Shown here: piece by piece, positions 15,989 to 26,662 of the stretch
Layout: the number at the start of each line of letters is the position of its first letter
How positions within the stretch are numbered: position 1 is the stretch's first letter
Assembly (NCBI RefSeq): GCF_001646865.1
Contig: NZ_LRRB01000255.1
Coordinates: 1-44,642, forward strand
Direction of reading: 5' to 3'
DNA from: Aldersonia kunmingensis
GTDB taxonomy: Bacteria; Actinomycetota; Actinomycetes; Mycobacteriales; Mycobacteriaceae
DNA length: 44,642 nt
Program-made: the position numbers and the translations under genes
Notes under the pieces: model-generated
What the model was told of the DNA's origin: nothing
What the model saw: only the letters and a program-made list of their open reading frames with translations
Database searches by the model: none

Positions 15989-16021
15989 AAACGGCGTGGC
16001 ACTTCGGTGCACGCCGTTTTT
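15989..16021 (+). terminator. Strong Rho-independent terminator with UUCG tetraloop
   Basis: The left arm 15989-16002 and the right arm 16007-16019 pair over 13 bp with a single bulged G (15998), closed by a C(TTCG)G tetraloop, and followed by TTTTT (16017-16021). This is a textbook intrinsic terminator ending the DUF3040 transcript and insulating mraZ. Confidence 0.88.
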
Positions 16022-16257
16022 CGTGCGCGCCGCGCAGTCGATTCCCCACTTCACTCCACGGCTAGCCGCATAAGCCGACGAATCCGGACCGGCCGCCCCA
16101 TTCCGAGCACTGGGTCCCGCGCTACCTGGGCTTTTCCGTTGCGATCGGCAGGGTGTGGCTCGGGTATCGCGTATTGAGCCCGATTTGTAGTGATTGATTG
16201 GCAGCGTCGCTACCTGCGGGTTAGCCGGAGATTGGTCTAACACGCCGGTCATTTCGG
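16022..16257. other. Intergenic stretch before the mraZ promoter, nothing recognised
   Basis: Between the DUF3040 terminator and the mraZ promoter I see no convincing coding frame, RNA gene or repeat. Base composition is somewhat less GC-rich than the flanking genes. Confidence 0.5.
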
Positions 16258-16293
16258 TTGTGGGTGGGGGAAAGTGGGGTAATGTGGGGCACA
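16258..16293 (+). promoter_or_regulatory. mraZ promoter overlapping three MraZ-binding repeats
   Basis: Three direct repeats GTGGGGGAAA (16264-16273), GTGGGGTAAT (16274-16283) and GTGGGGCACA (16284-16293) have an exact 10-bp period. This matches the TGGGN repeats with 5-base spacers that MraZ binds ahead of its own gene in other bacteria. A -35-like TTGTGG (16258-16263), a 16-base spacer and a -10-like TAATGT (16280-16285) overlay the repeats, so MraZ bound here should block RNA polymerase (autorepression). The repeats are seen directly; the promoter assignment is inferred. Confidence 0.72.
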
Positions 16294-16327
16294 TCGGAGA
16301 GCGGTGGCGATCCATGGAGGTGTCGAG

Positions 16328-16759
16328 ATGTTCCTCGGTACCTACACGCCGAAGCTCGACGACAAGGGGAGGTTGACGTTGCCGGCGAAGTTTCGCGACG
16401 AGTTGGCGGGAGGGCTTGTGGTTGCACGCGGACAGGACCATACGCTCGCCGTCTACCCGCGCGACGAGTTCTACCGGGTGGTTCAGAAAGCCACCGCGGT
16501 TTCGCGCAGCAACCCAGCGGCGCGTGGTTACGTCCGCTTTCTGACATCGGGCGCCGACGAACAACATCCCGACGCACAAGGACGGATAACGCTGTCCGCC
16601 GACCATCGGCGCTACGCGAACCTCGGTCGCGAGTGTGTGGTGAACGGCTCGGCGGAATTTATCGAGATCTGGGATCAACCCGCCTGGAATACATACCAAG
16701 CGGAATACGAGGAGGCCTATTCCCGGGCCGACGACGAGTCGCTGGGCGAGATTCTCTGA
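16328..16759 (+). CDS. mraZ: Transcriptional regulator MraZ
   Basis: This 143-residue protein has two SpoVT-AbrB-like MraZ domains. The first is [20 protein letters not shown] (1-20), and the second contains [19 protein letters not shown] (about 79-97). MraZ forms ring-shaped oligomers and represses the division and cell wall operon through TGGG repeats, which are present just upstream. The ATG at 16328 has GGAGGT six to seven bases upstream. A start at 16304 would add eight residues but lacks a ribosome site. It is first in the dcw cluster, with rsmH 167 bases downstream. Confidence 0.95.
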   Translation: MFLGTYTPKLDDKGRLTLPAKFRDELAGGLVVARGQDHTLAVYPRDEFYRVVQKATAVSRSNPAARGYVRFLTSGADEQHPDAQGRITLSADHRRYANLGRECVVNGSAEFIEIWDQPAWNTYQAEYEEAYSRADDESLGEIL

Positions 16760-16926
16760 CGCCCTGAGCCAGGCGAGTGCCGCGAGGCCTCTGCCCGGTG
16801 TGGACCCTGACGCACTTCCCCAGCGCCAGGTGCCACTTCGGACAGAGACCCCACGACATTCGCACCACCGACAAGGCGCCTCTCTATCGTGCGGCGCAGT
16901 GCGACTGCAGGATCGGAGTGACCACG

Positions 16927-17973
16927 GTGGACGGCGATGTAGGCGGAGGCCGGGACGACACCGGCGGATCAGCCAAATCGCCGGACGAACGCCATGTTCC
17001 GGTCCTGCTGCAGCGCGCCGACGAATTACTCGGTCCGGCCCTCCGAAATGAAACCGATTCCGGCGCAGTCGATATCGACGATGCCGTATTGGTCGACGCG
17101 ACACTGGGTTTGGGCGGTCACGCCGAACACTTCCTGAGCACCTATCCGCGGATGCGCTTCATCGGACTCGACCGGGACACCGAGGCGCTGCGCCTCACCG
17201 GGGATCGACTCAGTCGATTCGCGGATCGAATCACGCTGGTCCACAGTCGATATGACGAACTGCCCGCCGCGCTCGAGGATGCCGGACTTGCCCGCACGGA
17301 CTCGGTGCGGGCGATTCTGTTCGATCTCGGTGTCTCGTCGATGCAACTCGACGAGGGTGATCGCGGATTCGCGTACTCGATCGACGCGCCGCTCGATATG
17401 CGGATGGATCAGTCGACCGGGCAGACCGCTGCGGACATCCTCAATACCTACAGTCACGGCGAACTTGCCCGCATCCTCAAGGATTACGGCGAGGAGCGTT
17501 TCGCCGGCCGCGTCGCGAGCGAGATCGTGCGCCGCCGTGCGCAGCAGCCGTTCGACACCAGCGCCCGGCTCGTCGAGCTCATCTACGACGCGATTCCCGC
17601 CGCGACTCGTCGCACCGGCGGACACCCCGCCAAGCGCACGTTCCAGGCGCTGCGGGTGGAGGTAAACCGCGAACTCGATTCGCTGCGCACCGCGGTGCCG
17701 GCCGCGCTCGACGCGCTCGAGATCGGCGGGCGAGTCGTTTTCATGTCCTACCAGTCACTCGAGGACCGAGTGGTGAAGCAGGAGTTGGCGCCGCGCACGG
17801 CATCTCGCACACCGCGAGGGCTGCCCGTGGAGCTGCCCGGCATGGGGCCGGAGTTCCGCTTGCTCACCAGGGGAGCCGAGAAGGCGACCGACGAAGAGAT
17901 CGAAGTGAACCCGAGGTCGGCGCCGGTGCGTATGCGCGCGGCGGAACGGATTGCCAGGAGGTCAGCGGCATGA
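16927..17973 (+). CDS. rsmH: 16S rRNA (cytosine-1402 N4) methyltransferase RsmH
   Basis: This 348-residue protein has [13 protein letters not shown] at 23-35 and the SAM-binding motif [14 protein letters not shown] at 57-70. These blocks, together with [17 protein letters not shown] and the later [19 protein letters not shown] region, identify RsmH (MraW). It methylates C1402 of 16S rRNA in the decoding centre. The GTG at 16927 is chosen for the GGAG about eight bases before it. Another GTG nine bases upstream (16918) is possible. Its TGA overlaps the ftsL ATG (ATGA). Confidence 0.94.
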   Translation: MDGDVGGGRDDTGGSAKSPDERHVPVLLQRADELLGPALRNETDSGAVDIDDAVLVDATLGLGGHAEHFLSTYPRMRFIGLDRDTEALRLTGDRLSRFADRITLVHSRYDELPAALEDAGLARTDSVRAILFDLGVSSMQLDEGDRGFAYSIDAPLDMRMDQSTGQTAADILNTYSHGELARILKDYGEERFAGRVASEIVRRRAQQPFDTSARLVELIYDAIPAATRRTGGHPAKRTFQALRVEVNRELDSLRTAVPAALDALEIGGRVVFMSYQSLEDRVVKQELAPRTASRTPRGLPVELPGMGPEFRLLTRGAEKATDEEIEVNPRSAPVRMRAAERIARRSAA

Positions 17974-18875
17974 ATATGCGCACGAACACTCTCGACAACC
18001 GGGCCGGTCGAGCGAAGCGAGGGGAAGAGGGCGCACGGCGAGCACAGCAAGCGGAAGCGAAGACCGACCGAGCAGCAGAAAAGAACGGGCGGGCGGCAGC
18101 GAAGAACGGGCGGGCCAAGCGGAGCGCGGAGGATACGACCAAGCGCGGCAAGGGCCCCGGAGCCCAGTTGGATCGGCCCCGCGGCGGACGCGATATCGCG
18201 GTGCGTGAGAGCCCCGATGCCGGCACGCGTACCCGGTCCGGAGCGGCAAAGCGCGCATACGAGCGCAGGCAGCAGCGCGCTGCTCTGCACCACGGGGATG
18301 CCGTTGCGATTGCCGCGCTGCCCAAGCGCAGTTCGCGGTTCGCCGCGCGAATCCCGTTCGTGGCCACGGTGATCGGGCTGCTCGCATGCGGACTGATGTG
18401 CACACTACTGCTGACGACGCGTTCCGCCGAGGACAGTTATGAGCTCAGCGCGGCACGTTCGAAAAACCAGCTCTTGTCCCAGGAGCGGGCCTCGCTGCAA
18501 CGGGCCGTGGAGACCGCTGATTCCGCACCGGATCTCGCGGCGAAGGCACGTGATCTGGGCATGATCCCGGCGAAGGATCCGGCGCGACTGCTCGTGGCAC
18601 CGGATGGCGGTGTTGTCGTTGTCGGCAAGCCGGTGCCGGCCCAGGGGCCGCCGGTTCCGCTGCTCAACGCCCCGGGGCCAAACAGCAGCATCATCGGAAC
18701 GCCACGGTCGGCGCCGTCCGGGACTCGGGCCGCCGAGCGGCCGACACCGAGCGACACGCCGCAGCGCACCGCCACCGATGCCCGAGCTCAGGGTGAACAA
18801 TTGGTTCCCATGGCGATTCCGGTTCAGGCGGCCGCAATTCCGGGACCCCCGGCGACAGGCGGGCAGCCGCGGTGA
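17970..18875 (+). CDS. ftsL: Division protein FtsL-like (Rv2164c family)
   Basis: This 301-residue bitopic membrane protein has a long, very basic, Ala/Lys/Arg-rich cytoplasmic part (1-125) and one membrane helix (about 129-149). A short coiled-coil-like region follows (153-185, [20 protein letters not shown]), then a proline-rich extracytoplasmic tail. Position between rsmH and ftsI, plus helix and coil order, identify FtsL, which recruits FtsB/FtsQ and activates FtsWI. It is larger than the roughly 100-residue FtsL of other phyla, as usual in Mycobacteriales. The start overlaps the rsmH stop, and its own stop overlaps the ftsI GTG. Confidence 0.85.
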   Translation: MNMRTNTLDNRAGRAKRGEEGARRAQQAEAKTDRAAEKNGRAAAKNGRAKRSAEDTTKRGKGPGAQLDRPRGGRDIAVRESPDAGTRTRSGAAKRAYERRQQRAALHHGDAVAIAALPKRSSRFAARIPFVATVIGLLACGLMCTLLLTTRSAEDSYELSAARSKNQLLSQERASLQRAVETADSAPDLAAKARDLGMIPAKDPARLLVAPDGGVVVVGKPVPAQGPPVPLLNAPGPNSSIIGTPRSAPSGTRAAERPTPSDTPQRTATDARAQGEQLVPMAIPVQAAAIPGPPATGGQPR

Positions 18876-20869
18876 ATCGCCCGACCCGCGGAAACAACCC
18901 GGCTGGAGCGAGTAAGCGCTCGAGCGGAGCCCGCGGAGCGAGCAAGAGTTCGAGCGGAGACCGCGGATCGGGCGCGAAGGCCAACAAGGCCGGCGCCAAG
19001 GCGAGCACCCCGCCCAAGCGTTCGGCCCCGCCGCGCCGTCCTGCGCCGCCGCGCCCCCGAGCGCGAACCACTCGGGATCCCTTGCGCATCAGGCTGGTCG
19101 CAGGCCGCTGGGTGTTGCTCGGCCTGTTGTGCGTCGTCGTGGTGCCACTGTTTATCACGCAAACCATCTCCGCGCCTCGGTTGTCCGCGGAAGCGGCGAG
19201 CCAGCGCACCACGACAGTCGTCGACCCCGCGACGCGCGGCGCGATAGTGGACCGCAACGGCAAGCCCCTCGCGTTCACAATGGAGGCCAGATCGCTGACC
19301 TTCCAGCCGGTGCGGGTGCGCAAGGAACTCGCCGAAGCCAAGTCGAAGGACGCCGACGCGCCCGATCCGGAACAGCGGATCACCGATATCGCGAACATGA
19401 TCGACGACAAGCTCGGCGCGGCAGTCGAGGAGAAGGAACTCCTGAAGAAGCTGCGCAGTGACGAGACCTTCGTCTATCTCGCCCGCAGTGTCGATCCGGC
19501 CGTTGCGGCCCAGATCGCCGACAAATACCCGGAAGTCGGCACCGAGCGCGAGGGAATTCGCGAATACCCGGGCGGGGCGTTGGCGGCCAATGTCATCGGC
19601 GCGACCGGCTGGGATGGCCATGGCCTGCTCGGGCTCGAGTCGTCGATGGATTCGACCCTGGCGGGCACGGATGGGTCGCAAACGTACGACCGCGGCTCGG
19701 ATGGTGCGGTGATCCCCGGCAGCTGGCGGGACAGGCAACCGGCGATGGACGGGTCGAAGGTCGAGCTCACGCTCGATTCCGACCTGCAGTACTTCGTCCA
19801 ACAGCAGGTGCAGCAAGCGAAAGATCTGTCCGGGGCGAAGAACGCGTCGGTCGTGGTACTCGATTCGCGCACCGGGGAAGTGCTCGCGATGAGCAACGAC
19901 AGCACCTTCAACCCGTCCGACGGTATGGCTAAGGCGAAGTCCACGCAGCTGGGCAACATCGCGGTCAGCTCGCCGTTCGAGCCGGGCTCGGTGAACAAGA
20001 TCGTCACGGCATCGGCGGCGATCGAGTACGGGCTGACGAATCCCGATGAGGTGCTCCAGGTTCCGGGCAATATCCGGATGGCCGGGGTCACCGTCGCCGA
20101 CGCGTGGAGCCACGACGTCGCGCCGTACACGACCACCGGCATCTTCGGAAAGTCCTCCAACGTGGGCACACTCATGCTCGCGCAGCGCGTCGGCGAGGAC
20201 CGGTACGCGGACATGCTGCACCGCTTCGGACTCGGTCAGCGCGCCAACGTCGGGCTGCCCGGTGAGAGCGCCGGCGATGTGCCGAGTCGCGATCAGTGGT
20301 CCGGCGGCACGTTCGCCAACCTGCCCATCGGGCAGGGTCTTTCGATGACGCTGCTCCAGATGACCGGTATGTACCAGGCGATCGCCAACGGCGGTTTGCG
20401 GGTCCCGCCGCGCATCGTGAGGTCGGTGACGGACCCGGATGGGGACCGGATGGAAGAGGAGCGCCCCGAGGGCGTGCGCGTGGTGAGCCCGCAGACATCC
20501 GCGACGCTGCTGTCGATGTTCCAGTCGGTTACCCAGCGCGATCCGATGGGGTACCAGCAGGGCACCGGCTCGCAGGCCGGCATTGCGGGATACCAGATTG
20601 CGGGCAAAACCGGCACCGCACAGCAGGTCGACCCGAAGTGCAAGTGCTATTCGAGCTCGAACTACTGGATCACGTTCGCGGGCATAGCACCGGCCGATAA
20701 CCCGCGGTACGTCGTTGGGATCATGCTCGACGCGCCGGTCCGCGGCGTGGACGGAGGTGGCGGACAGTCCGCTGCACCGCTGTTCCACAACATCGCATCG
20801 TGGCTGTTGCAGCGCGACAGCGTGCCGTTGTCGCCGCCATCGCGTCATTACACGTTGCAGGCCGACTGA
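18872..20869 (+). CDS. ftsI: Division-specific penicillin-binding protein FtsI (PBP3/PbpB)
   Basis: This 665-residue class B transpeptidase has a cytoplasmic tail rich in Ser, Pro and basic residues (1-70) and a membrane helix (about 79-97). A pedestal domain precedes the catalytic domain. The active-site motifs are S373-VN-K376 (in FEPGSVNKIVT), S428-S429-N430 (in GKSSNVGT) and K579-T-G (in AGKTGTAQQVD). It crosslinks septal peptidoglycan with FtsW and is the target of beta-lactams. The GTG start overlaps the ftsL stop (GTGA). A gap of 128 bases follows before murE, the largest within this part of the cluster. Confidence 0.95.
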   Translation: MNRPTRGNNPAGASKRSSGARGASKSSSGDRGSGAKANKAGAKASTPPKRSAPPRRPAPPRPRARTTRDPLRIRLVAGRWVLLGLLCVVVVPLFITQTISAPRLSAEAASQRTTTVVDPATRGAIVDRNGKPLAFTMEARSLTFQPVRVRKELAEAKSKDADAPDPEQRITDIANMIDDKLGAAVEEKELLKKLRSDETFVYLARSVDPAVAAQIADKYPEVGTEREGIREYPGGALAANVIGATGWDGHGLLGLESSMDSTLAGTDGSQTYDRGSDGAVIPGSWRDRQPAMDGSKVELTLDSDLQYFVQQQVQQAKDLSGAKNASVVVLDSRTGEVLAMSNDSTFNPSDGMAKAKSTQLGNIAVSSPFEPGSVNKIVTASAAIEYGLTNPDEVLQVPGNIRMAGVTVADAWSHDVAPYTTTGIFGKSSNVGTLMLAQRVGEDRYADMLHRFGLGQRANVGLPGESAGDVPSRDQWSGGTFANLPIGQGLSMTLLQMTGMYQAIANGGLRVPPRIVRSVTDPDGDRMEEERPEGVRVVSPQTSATLLSMFQSVTQRDPMGYQQGTGSQAGIAGYQIAGKTGTAQQVDPKCKCYSSSNYWITFAGIAPADNPRYVVGIMLDAPVRGVDGGGGQSAAPLFHNIASWLLQRDSVPLSPPSRHYTLQAD

Positions 20870-20997
20870 CGCCTGTCGTCGCCGCACCCGGGTCTGGGTT
20901 CGGTAGTGCGGTGAATCCTCGGTAACGTGACACGTCGGTTTCGCCAACCGGCAGTGTCGAACTGTCGCGGCGAATGCGTGCAGACGAAAGGAGCCCG

Positions 20998-22584
20998 GTG
21001 CCTGAGCAGGTCGGTCCTCATGCCGCGCTCCGCCCCAGTGCCCCACCGTCGAGTTCGGTTTCGGAGCTTGCTGCTTCGGTCGAAGCGACGCTGGTCGCGG
21101 CATCGGAGTCCGACGAGGTGTTTGTCACCGGTGTCGAGCACCGCTCCACCGAACTGCTCCCCGGCGATCTGTTCGCGGCGCTGCCAGGCGCGAAGGCTCA
21201 CGGTGCCCGTTTCGCTGGCCAGGCCATCGAAAACGGCGCGGCAGCGATCCTGACCGATGAGACCGGGCTCGGGATGCTCACGGCGGACGGTCCGGCGACC
21301 GTGCCGGTGCTGGTCCACCCGACGCCGCGCTCGGTACTCGGCGAACTTGCCGCGATTATCTACGGGCGGCCGTCGGAGCAGATGACGGTCATCGGTGTCA
21401 CCGGCACGTCCGGGAAGACCACCACCACCTACCTGATCGAGGCCGCACTGCGCGCGGCCGGTCGTGAGCCCGGTCTGATCGGCACGATCGAGACGCGGGT
21501 GAAGGGCGAACGGGTTCCGAGCGCGCTCACCACGCCTGAGGCGCCGCAACTGCATGCGTTGTTCGCCGCGATGCTCGAACAAGGCACCGACTGCGTTGTC
21601 ATGGAGGTGTCCAGCCACGCGCTGTCCCTCGGCCGGGTCGACGGCACCCGCTTCGATGTCGCCGCGTTCACCAACCTCTCGCAGGACCACCTCGACTTCC
21701 ATCCCACCTTTGAGGACTACTTCGCCGCCAAGGCCCGGCTGTTCGAGTCCGGGTCGTCGGTGCGCGCGGAACGTGCTGTGGTGTGCGTCGACGACAAGTG
21801 GGGCCGCCGGATGGCCGAGACGGCCGGCGACGGTGTGACCACCGTGGCAACCACAACGGATGCCGACTGGACCGCCACCGCGCTGGAAGTTCTGCCGAAC
21901 GGCGGTCAGTCGTTCCGGATCGTCGGCCCTGGTCCATGGAAGGCGATTCCGGCGCACCTTCGGCTGCCCGGCGGGTACAACGTCGCGAACGCGCTGCTCG
22001 CAGTCGCCACCTGCGAGTCGGCCGGTATTGACCCGGTCGCTGCGGCCCGCTCGCTGGCGGAGGTGGATGTGCCGGGCCGTGTCGAGCGCGTCGAGCGGGG
22101 CCAGGATTTCCTCGCCGTGGTCGACTACGCGCACAAGCCGGCCGCGTTGTCCGCGGTGATTGCCACCCTTCGCGCGCAGGTGCCGGGCAGAATCGCGCTC
22201 GTGGTCGGTGCCGGCGGCGACCGTGACCACGGCAAGCGGCCGATGATGGGTGAGGTTGGGGCGCGTGACGCCGACCTGCTGATCATCACCGACGACAACC
22301 CGCGCACCGAGGAACCTGCAACGATCCGTGCGGCGATGCTGACCGGTGCCAATGAGGTTCCCGAGGCGGAGCGCGGCGACGTACGAGAAATCGGCGACCG
22401 CGCCGCGGCGATCGCGGCGGCCGTCGAATGGGCGAAAGCGGGTGACGTCGTACTCGTCGCCGGCAAGGGACATGAGACAGGTCAGGAGATTCAGGGCGTG
22501 AAGTACCCGTTCGACGATCGCGAGGTACTTGCGGACGCCATCGATCGCCGCGGAAACGTCGCGGGGGAGGCGACTGGCGCGTGA
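20998..22584 (+). CDS. murE: UDP-MurNAc-tripeptide synthetase MurE (meso-diaminopimelate adding)
   Basis: This 528-residue Mur ligase has the ATP loop [15 protein letters not shown] with Lys140. The motif D-N-P-R at about 433-436 (in [10 protein letters not shown]) selects meso-diaminopimelate, so the wall should be of the A1gamma DAP type, as expected in Mycobacteriales. The GTG at 20998 is preferred because AAAGGAG lies four bases before it; an ATG eight codons upstream has no ribosome site. The 128-base gap before it contains a weak promoter-like TTCGGT-18-TAACGT, which might allow extra transcription. Its stop overlaps the murF GTG. Confidence 0.94.
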   Translation: MPEQVGPHAALRPSAPPSSSVSELAASVEATLVAASESDEVFVTGVEHRSTELLPGDLFAALPGAKAHGARFAGQAIENGAAAILTDETGLGMLTADGPATVPVLVHPTPRSVLGELAAIIYGRPSEQMTVIGVTGTSGKTTTTYLIEAALRAAGREPGLIGTIETRVKGERVPSALTTPEAPQLHALFAAMLEQGTDCVVMEVSSHALSLGRVDGTRFDVAAFTNLSQDHLDFHPTFEDYFAAKARLFESGSSVRAERAVVCVDDKWGRRMAETAGDGVTTVATTTDADWTATALEVLPNGGQSFRIVGPGPWKAIPAHLRLPGGYNVANALLAVATCESAGIDPVAAARSLAEVDVPGRVERVERGQDFLAVVDYAHKPAALSAVIATLRAQVPGRIALVVGAGGDRDHGKRPMMGEVGARDADLLIITDDNPRTEEPATIRAAMLTGANEVPEAERGDVREIGDRAAAIAAAVEWAKAGDVVLVAGKGHETGQEIQGVKYPFDDREVLADAIDRRGNVAGEATGA

Positions 22585-24086
22585 TCGCATTGTCGTTGGC
22601 GCGGATCGCCGAGATCGTCGGCGGGACGCTGCACGATGCCCAGGACCCGGACGCCGTGGTGGCTGGTTCGGTCGAGTTCGATTCCCGCAAGATCGGTTCG
22701 GGCGATTTGTTCCTCGCGCTGCCCGGGGCGCGCGCCGATGGGCACGACCATGCGCCCGCGGCGATCGCAGCCGGGGCTGTCGCGGTCCTCGCAGCCCGCC
22801 CGGTCGGTGTGCCGGCCATTGTCGTGCCTCCGCTGGCAGTTGATCCCGAGCAGGCGTCCGGCGCAATGGCCCTCGAACACGACGCCGACGGTTCCGGCGC
22901 GGCCGTACTCGCCGCGCTCGCGAAGCTGACCCGGGCCGTGGTCGACGATCTCCGCGCCCGCACCGGCCTGACCGTCGTCGGCGTGACAGGATCGTCGGGC
23001 AAGACCTCGACCAAAGATTTGCTCGCTGCGGTGCTGCGCCCGCTGGGCCCGGTGGTCGCACCTCCGGGGTCGTTCAACAACGAGCTGGGTCATCCGTGGA
23101 CCGCGCTGCGCGCCGATGAGGAGACCCGCAGCCTGGTGCTGGAGCTGTCCGCGCGGGGGATCGGCCACATCGCGGCGCTGGCGCAGGTCGCCCCGCCGCG
23201 GATCGGCGTCGTCCTCAATGTCGGGACCGCGCACCTGGGTGAATTCGGTTCACGCGAGGCGATCGCGCAGACCAAGGGCGAACTGGTGGAGGCGCTTCCG
23301 CCGGCGGCGGATGGCGGTGTCGCCGTTCTCAACGCGGACGATTCGCTGGTTGCGGCCATGGCATCGCGCACCCAAGCCCGGGTCGTCACCGTGGGGCAGG
23401 CCGCAGGCGCAGACGTCCGTGCTGTCGATGTCGTGCTCGACGATGAGGCGCGCGCTCGTTTCGTCCTCGTATGCGCGGCCGGCCGCGTCGATGTCACGCT
23501 CGCCGTCCACGGCGAACACCAGGTCGGCAACGCATTGGCGGCGGCAGCGGTCGCACTCGAGTGCGGGCTGGGTCTCGACGACATTGCCGCCGCGCTCGGC
23601 GGGGCCGCGGCGGCATCCGCGCGGCGCATGGATGTGCGGACCAGGGCCGACGGCGTCACCGTGATCAATGACTCGTACAACGCGAACCCGGACTCGATGC
23701 GCGCTGGGCTGAAGGCATTGGTGTCGATGGCACGATCGGCCGACCGGCTGCGCCGCAGCTGGGCGGTGCTCGGCGAGATGGGCGAGCTTGGCGAAGAGTC
23801 GGTGATCGAGCATGATGCGATCGGCCGTTTCGCCGTGCGCCTCGATGTCACCAGATTTGTGGTCGTCGGTGGCGGCCGCCCGTGCCGCGCGATGTACCAG
23901 GGCGCGGTGCAGGAGGGTTCGTGGGGCGACGAGGCCTTGCACGTCCCCGACGCGCGCGCCGCGATCGAACTTCTCGATGCCGAACTCGAGCCGGGTGACC
24001 TCGTGCTCGTGAAGGCATCGCAGTCGATCGGGCTGTGGACCGTTGCCGAGCATCTGCTCGGTGACACGACGGAGGTGGGGAATTGA
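22581..24086 (+). CDS. murF: UDP-MurNAc-pentapeptide synthetase MurF
   Basis: This 501-residue Mur ligase adds D-Ala-D-Ala to the UDP-MurNAc-tripeptide in the cytoplasm. It begins with the MurF-type substrate domain (IAEIVGGTL, and [15 protein letters not shown] at about 33-47). The ATP loop is [19 protein letters not shown] (about 134-152). The conserved [16 protein letters not shown] (about 363-378) and [11 protein letters not shown] follow. The GTG start overlaps the murE stop (GTGA) and the stop overlaps the mraY TTG, indicating coupled translation. Confidence 0.95.
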   Translation: MIALSLARIAEIVGGTLHDAQDPDAVVAGSVEFDSRKIGSGDLFLALPGARADGHDHAPAAIAAGAVAVLAARPVGVPAIVVPPLAVDPEQASGAMALEHDADGSGAAVLAALAKLTRAVVDDLRARTGLTVVGVTGSSGKTSTKDLLAAVLRPLGPVVAPPGSFNNELGHPWTALRADEETRSLVLELSARGIGHIAALAQVAPPRIGVVLNVGTAHLGEFGSREAIAQTKGELVEALPPAADGGVAVLNADDSLVAAMASRTQARVVTVGQAAGADVRAVDVVLDDEARARFVLVCAAGRVDVTLAVHGEHQVGNALAAAAVALECGLGLDDIAAALGGAAAASARRMDVRTRADGVTVINDSYNANPDSMRAGLKALVSMARSADRLRRSWAVLGEMGELGEESVIEHDAIGRFAVRLDVTRFVVVGGGRPCRAMYQGAVQEGSWGDEALHVPDARAAIELLDAELEPGDLVLVKASQSIGLWTVAEHLLGDTTEVGN

Positions 24087-25162
24087 GACAGATCCTCTTC
24101 GCGGCGGGTATCGCCCTTGCTGTTTCGATCCTGCTGACGCCGCTGCTGATCCGCATCTTCTCCCGGCAGGGGTTCGGGCAGGAGATCCGCGTCGAGGGGC
24201 CGGCGAGTCATCAGTCGAAGCGGGGCACCCCGACCATGGGTGGCGTCGCGATCATCACGGGTCTGTGGGCCGGTTACTGGGGATCGCACCTGATCGGCAT
24301 CGGCTATCACGCCGACGGGCCGTCCGCTTCGGGTCTGCTGGTGCTCGGGCTGACCACCGCACTGGGCGCGGTGGGCTTCCTCGATGACTTCATCAAGATC
24401 CGTAAGCAGCGCAACCTGGGTCTGAACAAAACCGCGAAGCTGGTTGGCCAGCTCGTGGTCGCGCTCGTATTCGGCTTCCTCGCGCTGCAGTTCCGCGGCG
24501 CGAGTGGGCTGACGCCCGGCAGCACGCATCTGTCGTACGTCCGAGACATCACCACGGTCTCGATGGGCTCGATCGTCTTCATCCTGTTCTGCTACCTGCT
24601 GATCAGTGCCTGGTCGAACGCGGTCAACCTGACCGACGGGCTCGATGGTCTCGCGGCAGGCTCCATGGGCTTCGTCCTCGGTGCCTACGTCATCATCACG
24701 TTCTGGCAGTACCGCAACGCCTGTGAAACCAGCCCGGGCCAGGGCTGCTACGACGTCCGCGATCCGCTTGACCTAGCGCTGATCTGTGCGGCCGGTGCCG
24801 CGGCCTGCGTCGGATTCCTCTGGTGGAACGCCGCGCCCGCCCGGATCTTCATGGGTGACACCGGATCACTCGCGCTTGGCGGCATGCTCGCGGGCCTGTC
24901 GATCACCACCCGCACCGAGCTGCTCATGGTCGTCATCGGCGCACTATTCGTCGCGGAGGCCGCGTCGGTGGTCATTCAGGTCGCGGTGTTCCGATCGTCG
25001 CGCCGCCGGGTATTCCGAATGGCGCCGTTCCACCACCACTTCGAGCTCGCCGGGTGGGCGGAAACCACGGTGATCATCAGGTTCTGGCTGCTGGCCGGGA
25101 CGGCATCCGCGATCGGTCTGGCGTTGTTCTACAGCGAGTACCTCGCCGCGATCGGGGACTGA
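24083..25162 (+). CDS. mraY: Phospho-MurNAc-pentapeptide translocase MraY
   Basis: This 359-residue polytopic membrane enzyme with about ten helices transfers phospho-MurNAc-pentapeptide to undecaprenyl phosphate, making lipid I. The cytoplasmic loop motifs are clear: GTPTMGG near residue 49-55, the DDFIKI block near 101, [12 protein letters not shown] at 182-193, [12 protein letters not shown], and FHHHFE at 316-321. The start is TTG at 24083, overlapping the murF stop (TTGA). Three bases separate it from murD. Confidence 0.95.
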   Translation: MRQILFAAGIALAVSILLTPLLIRIFSRQGFGQEIRVEGPASHQSKRGTPTMGGVAIITGLWAGYWGSHLIGIGYHADGPSASGLLVLGLTTALGAVGFLDDFIKIRKQRNLGLNKTAKLVGQLVVALVFGFLALQFRGASGLTPGSTHLSYVRDITTVSMGSIVFILFCYLLISAWSNAVNLTDGLDGLAAGSMGFVLGAYVIITFWQYRNACETSPGQGCYDVRDPLDLALICAAGAAACVGFLWWNAAPARIFMGDTGSLALGGMLAGLSITTRTELLMVVIGALFVAEAASVVIQVAVFRSSRRRVFRMAPFHHHFELAGWAETTVIIRFWLLAGTASAIGLALFYSEYLAAIGD

Positions 25163-25165
25163 CCC

Positions 25166-26662
25166 GTGGTCGCGGAGGACCTTCGCGATCTGCGCGACGC
25201 GCGTGTCCTGGTTACCGGGTGGGGCGTTTCCGGCCGTGCGGTCATCGCACCGCTGCAACTCCTCGGCGCGAGGATCACCGTCACCGACGGCCGCGCCGAA
25301 TCGCTGAGCGAGGCAGCGGAACTCGGTCTCGGCACCGCGACCGAGGCGGAATTGCTCGCGGATGGCGGCCTGAACGACATCGCACTGGTAATCACCAGCC
25401 CGGGGTGGCGGCCGGATGCACCGCTGTTTGGCGCCGCTGCGGCGCGCGGCATCCCGGTCTGGGGCGATATCGAGTTCACCTGGCGTGTCGATCAGGCCGA
25501 GCTCTACGGACCGGTCCGGCAGTGGCTTGTGGTGACCGGCACCAACGGCAAGACCACGACCACCTCGATGCTCGCCTCGATCCTCGCGGCCGCAGACCTC
25601 GGCAGTGCCGCGTGCGGAAATATCGGCCTGCCGGTGCTCGACGCGCTGCAGCGCCCCGAGGTGCGGGTGCTCGCGGTCGAGTTGTCCTCGTTTCAGCTGC
25701 ATTGGGCTCCGTCGGTGCGTCCGGCGGCCGGTGCGGTGCTCAATATCGCCGAGGATCATCTGGACTGGCACGGCGGAATGCCCGGCTACGTCGCCGCGAA
25801 GGCACGTGCGCTCGCTGGCGGGGTCGGGGTAGTCGGGCTCGACGATCCGGTCGCGGCGTCACTCGCCGATACCGATCATGGATCGCGCATGGTCGGCTTC
25901 CGGCTCGGCCAGCCGGCGCCGGGAGAACTCGGTGTCTCGGGCGGGCGGCTTATCGATCGAGCATTTGCCGAGTCCGCGGACTTGGGTGCCGCGGGGGAGA
26001 TCAGCCCGCCGGGGCCGGCCGGAATGCTCGATGCGCTCGCGGCAGCGGCGCTTGCGCGTGCGATCGGCGTCGCCCCGGATGCGGTGGCGGCAGGATTGGC
26101 ATCGCACCGGGTGGGACCGCACCGGGCGGAGTTGATCCGCGAGCTCGGCGGCGTGAAGTTCATTGACGACTCGAAGGCCACCAACCCGCACGCGGCGCGG
26201 TCCTCGATCGTCGCGCACCCGCGGGTTGTTTGGCTCGCGGGCGGCCAGCTCAAGGGCGCCGCAGTGGATGCGCTGATCGCCGAAGTGGCGCCGCGGCTGC
26301 GCGGAGCCGTGTTGATCGGCGTCGATGCGACCAAGATCGCAGAGGCTTTGTCGCGACACGCGCCCCAGGTTCCGGTGCTGCAGGTTCCTTCGCGGGACGA
26401 TGCTGGAGTGACGGCAGTAACAGATGTGACAACAGCAACGGATGTGACGGATCCCGATGCGATCATGGCCGACGCGGTCGCGGCGGCCGCGCGGCTCGCG
26501 GATTCTGGCGACACGGTCCTGCTCGCGCCTGCCGCGGCGTCACTGGACATGTTCCGGAGCTACGGTCACCGCGGCGACAGCTTCGCCGCTGCCGTCGCGA
26601 ACCTGACCGCCGCTGATATCGGGGCCGGCTCTCCCGGGTCACAGTCGACCGGGCAGCGGTAA
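25166..26662 (+). CDS. murD: UDP-MurNAc-L-alanine:D-glutamate ligase MurD
   Basis: This 498-residue Mur ligase adds D-glutamate to UDP-MurNAc-L-Ala. The N-terminal Rossmann-like domain starts VLVTGWGVSGRAVI. The ATP loop is VVTGTNGKTTTTSMLASIL (about 121-139), followed by the ELSSFQLHW and FIDDSKATNPHAA blocks of MurD. It is slightly longer than typical, partly owing to a Val/Thr/Asp-rich insert near residues 413-430 (repeated TDVT units). The GTG start lies three bases after mraY and the TAA overlaps the ftsW ATG (TAATG). Confidence 0.94.
   Translation: MVAEDLRDLRDARVLVTGWGVSGRAVIAPLQLLGARITVTDGRAESLSEAAELGLGTATEAELLADGGLNDIALVITSPGWRPDAPLFGAAAARGIPVWGDIEFTWRVDQAELYGPVRQWLVVTGTNGKTTTTSMLASILAAADLGSAACGNIGLPVLDALQRPEVRVLAVELSSFQLHWAPSVRPAAGAVLNIAEDHLDWHGGMPGYVAAKARALAGGVGVVGLDDPVAASLADTDHGSRMVGFRLGQPAPGELGVSGGRLIDRAFAESADLGAAGEISPPGPAGMLDALAAAALARAIGVAPDAVAAGLASHRVGPHRAELIRELGGVKFIDDSKATNPHAARSSIVAHPRVVWLAGGQLKGAAVDALIAEVAPRLRGAVLIGVDATKIAEALSRHAPQVPVLQVPSRDDAGVTAVTDVTTATDVTDPDAIMADAVAAAARLADSGDTVLLAPAAASLDMFRSYGHRGDSFAAAVANLTAADIGAGSPGSQSTGQR

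Noticed and set aside
18824-21103. 759-codon open frame antisense to ftsL/ftsI/murE
   Set aside because: It is an Arg/His-rich shadow frame produced by high GC third positions of the division genes.
20848-23061. 737-codon open frame antisense to murE/murF
   Set aside because: Shadow frame; the plus-strand Mur ligases show all catalytic motifs.
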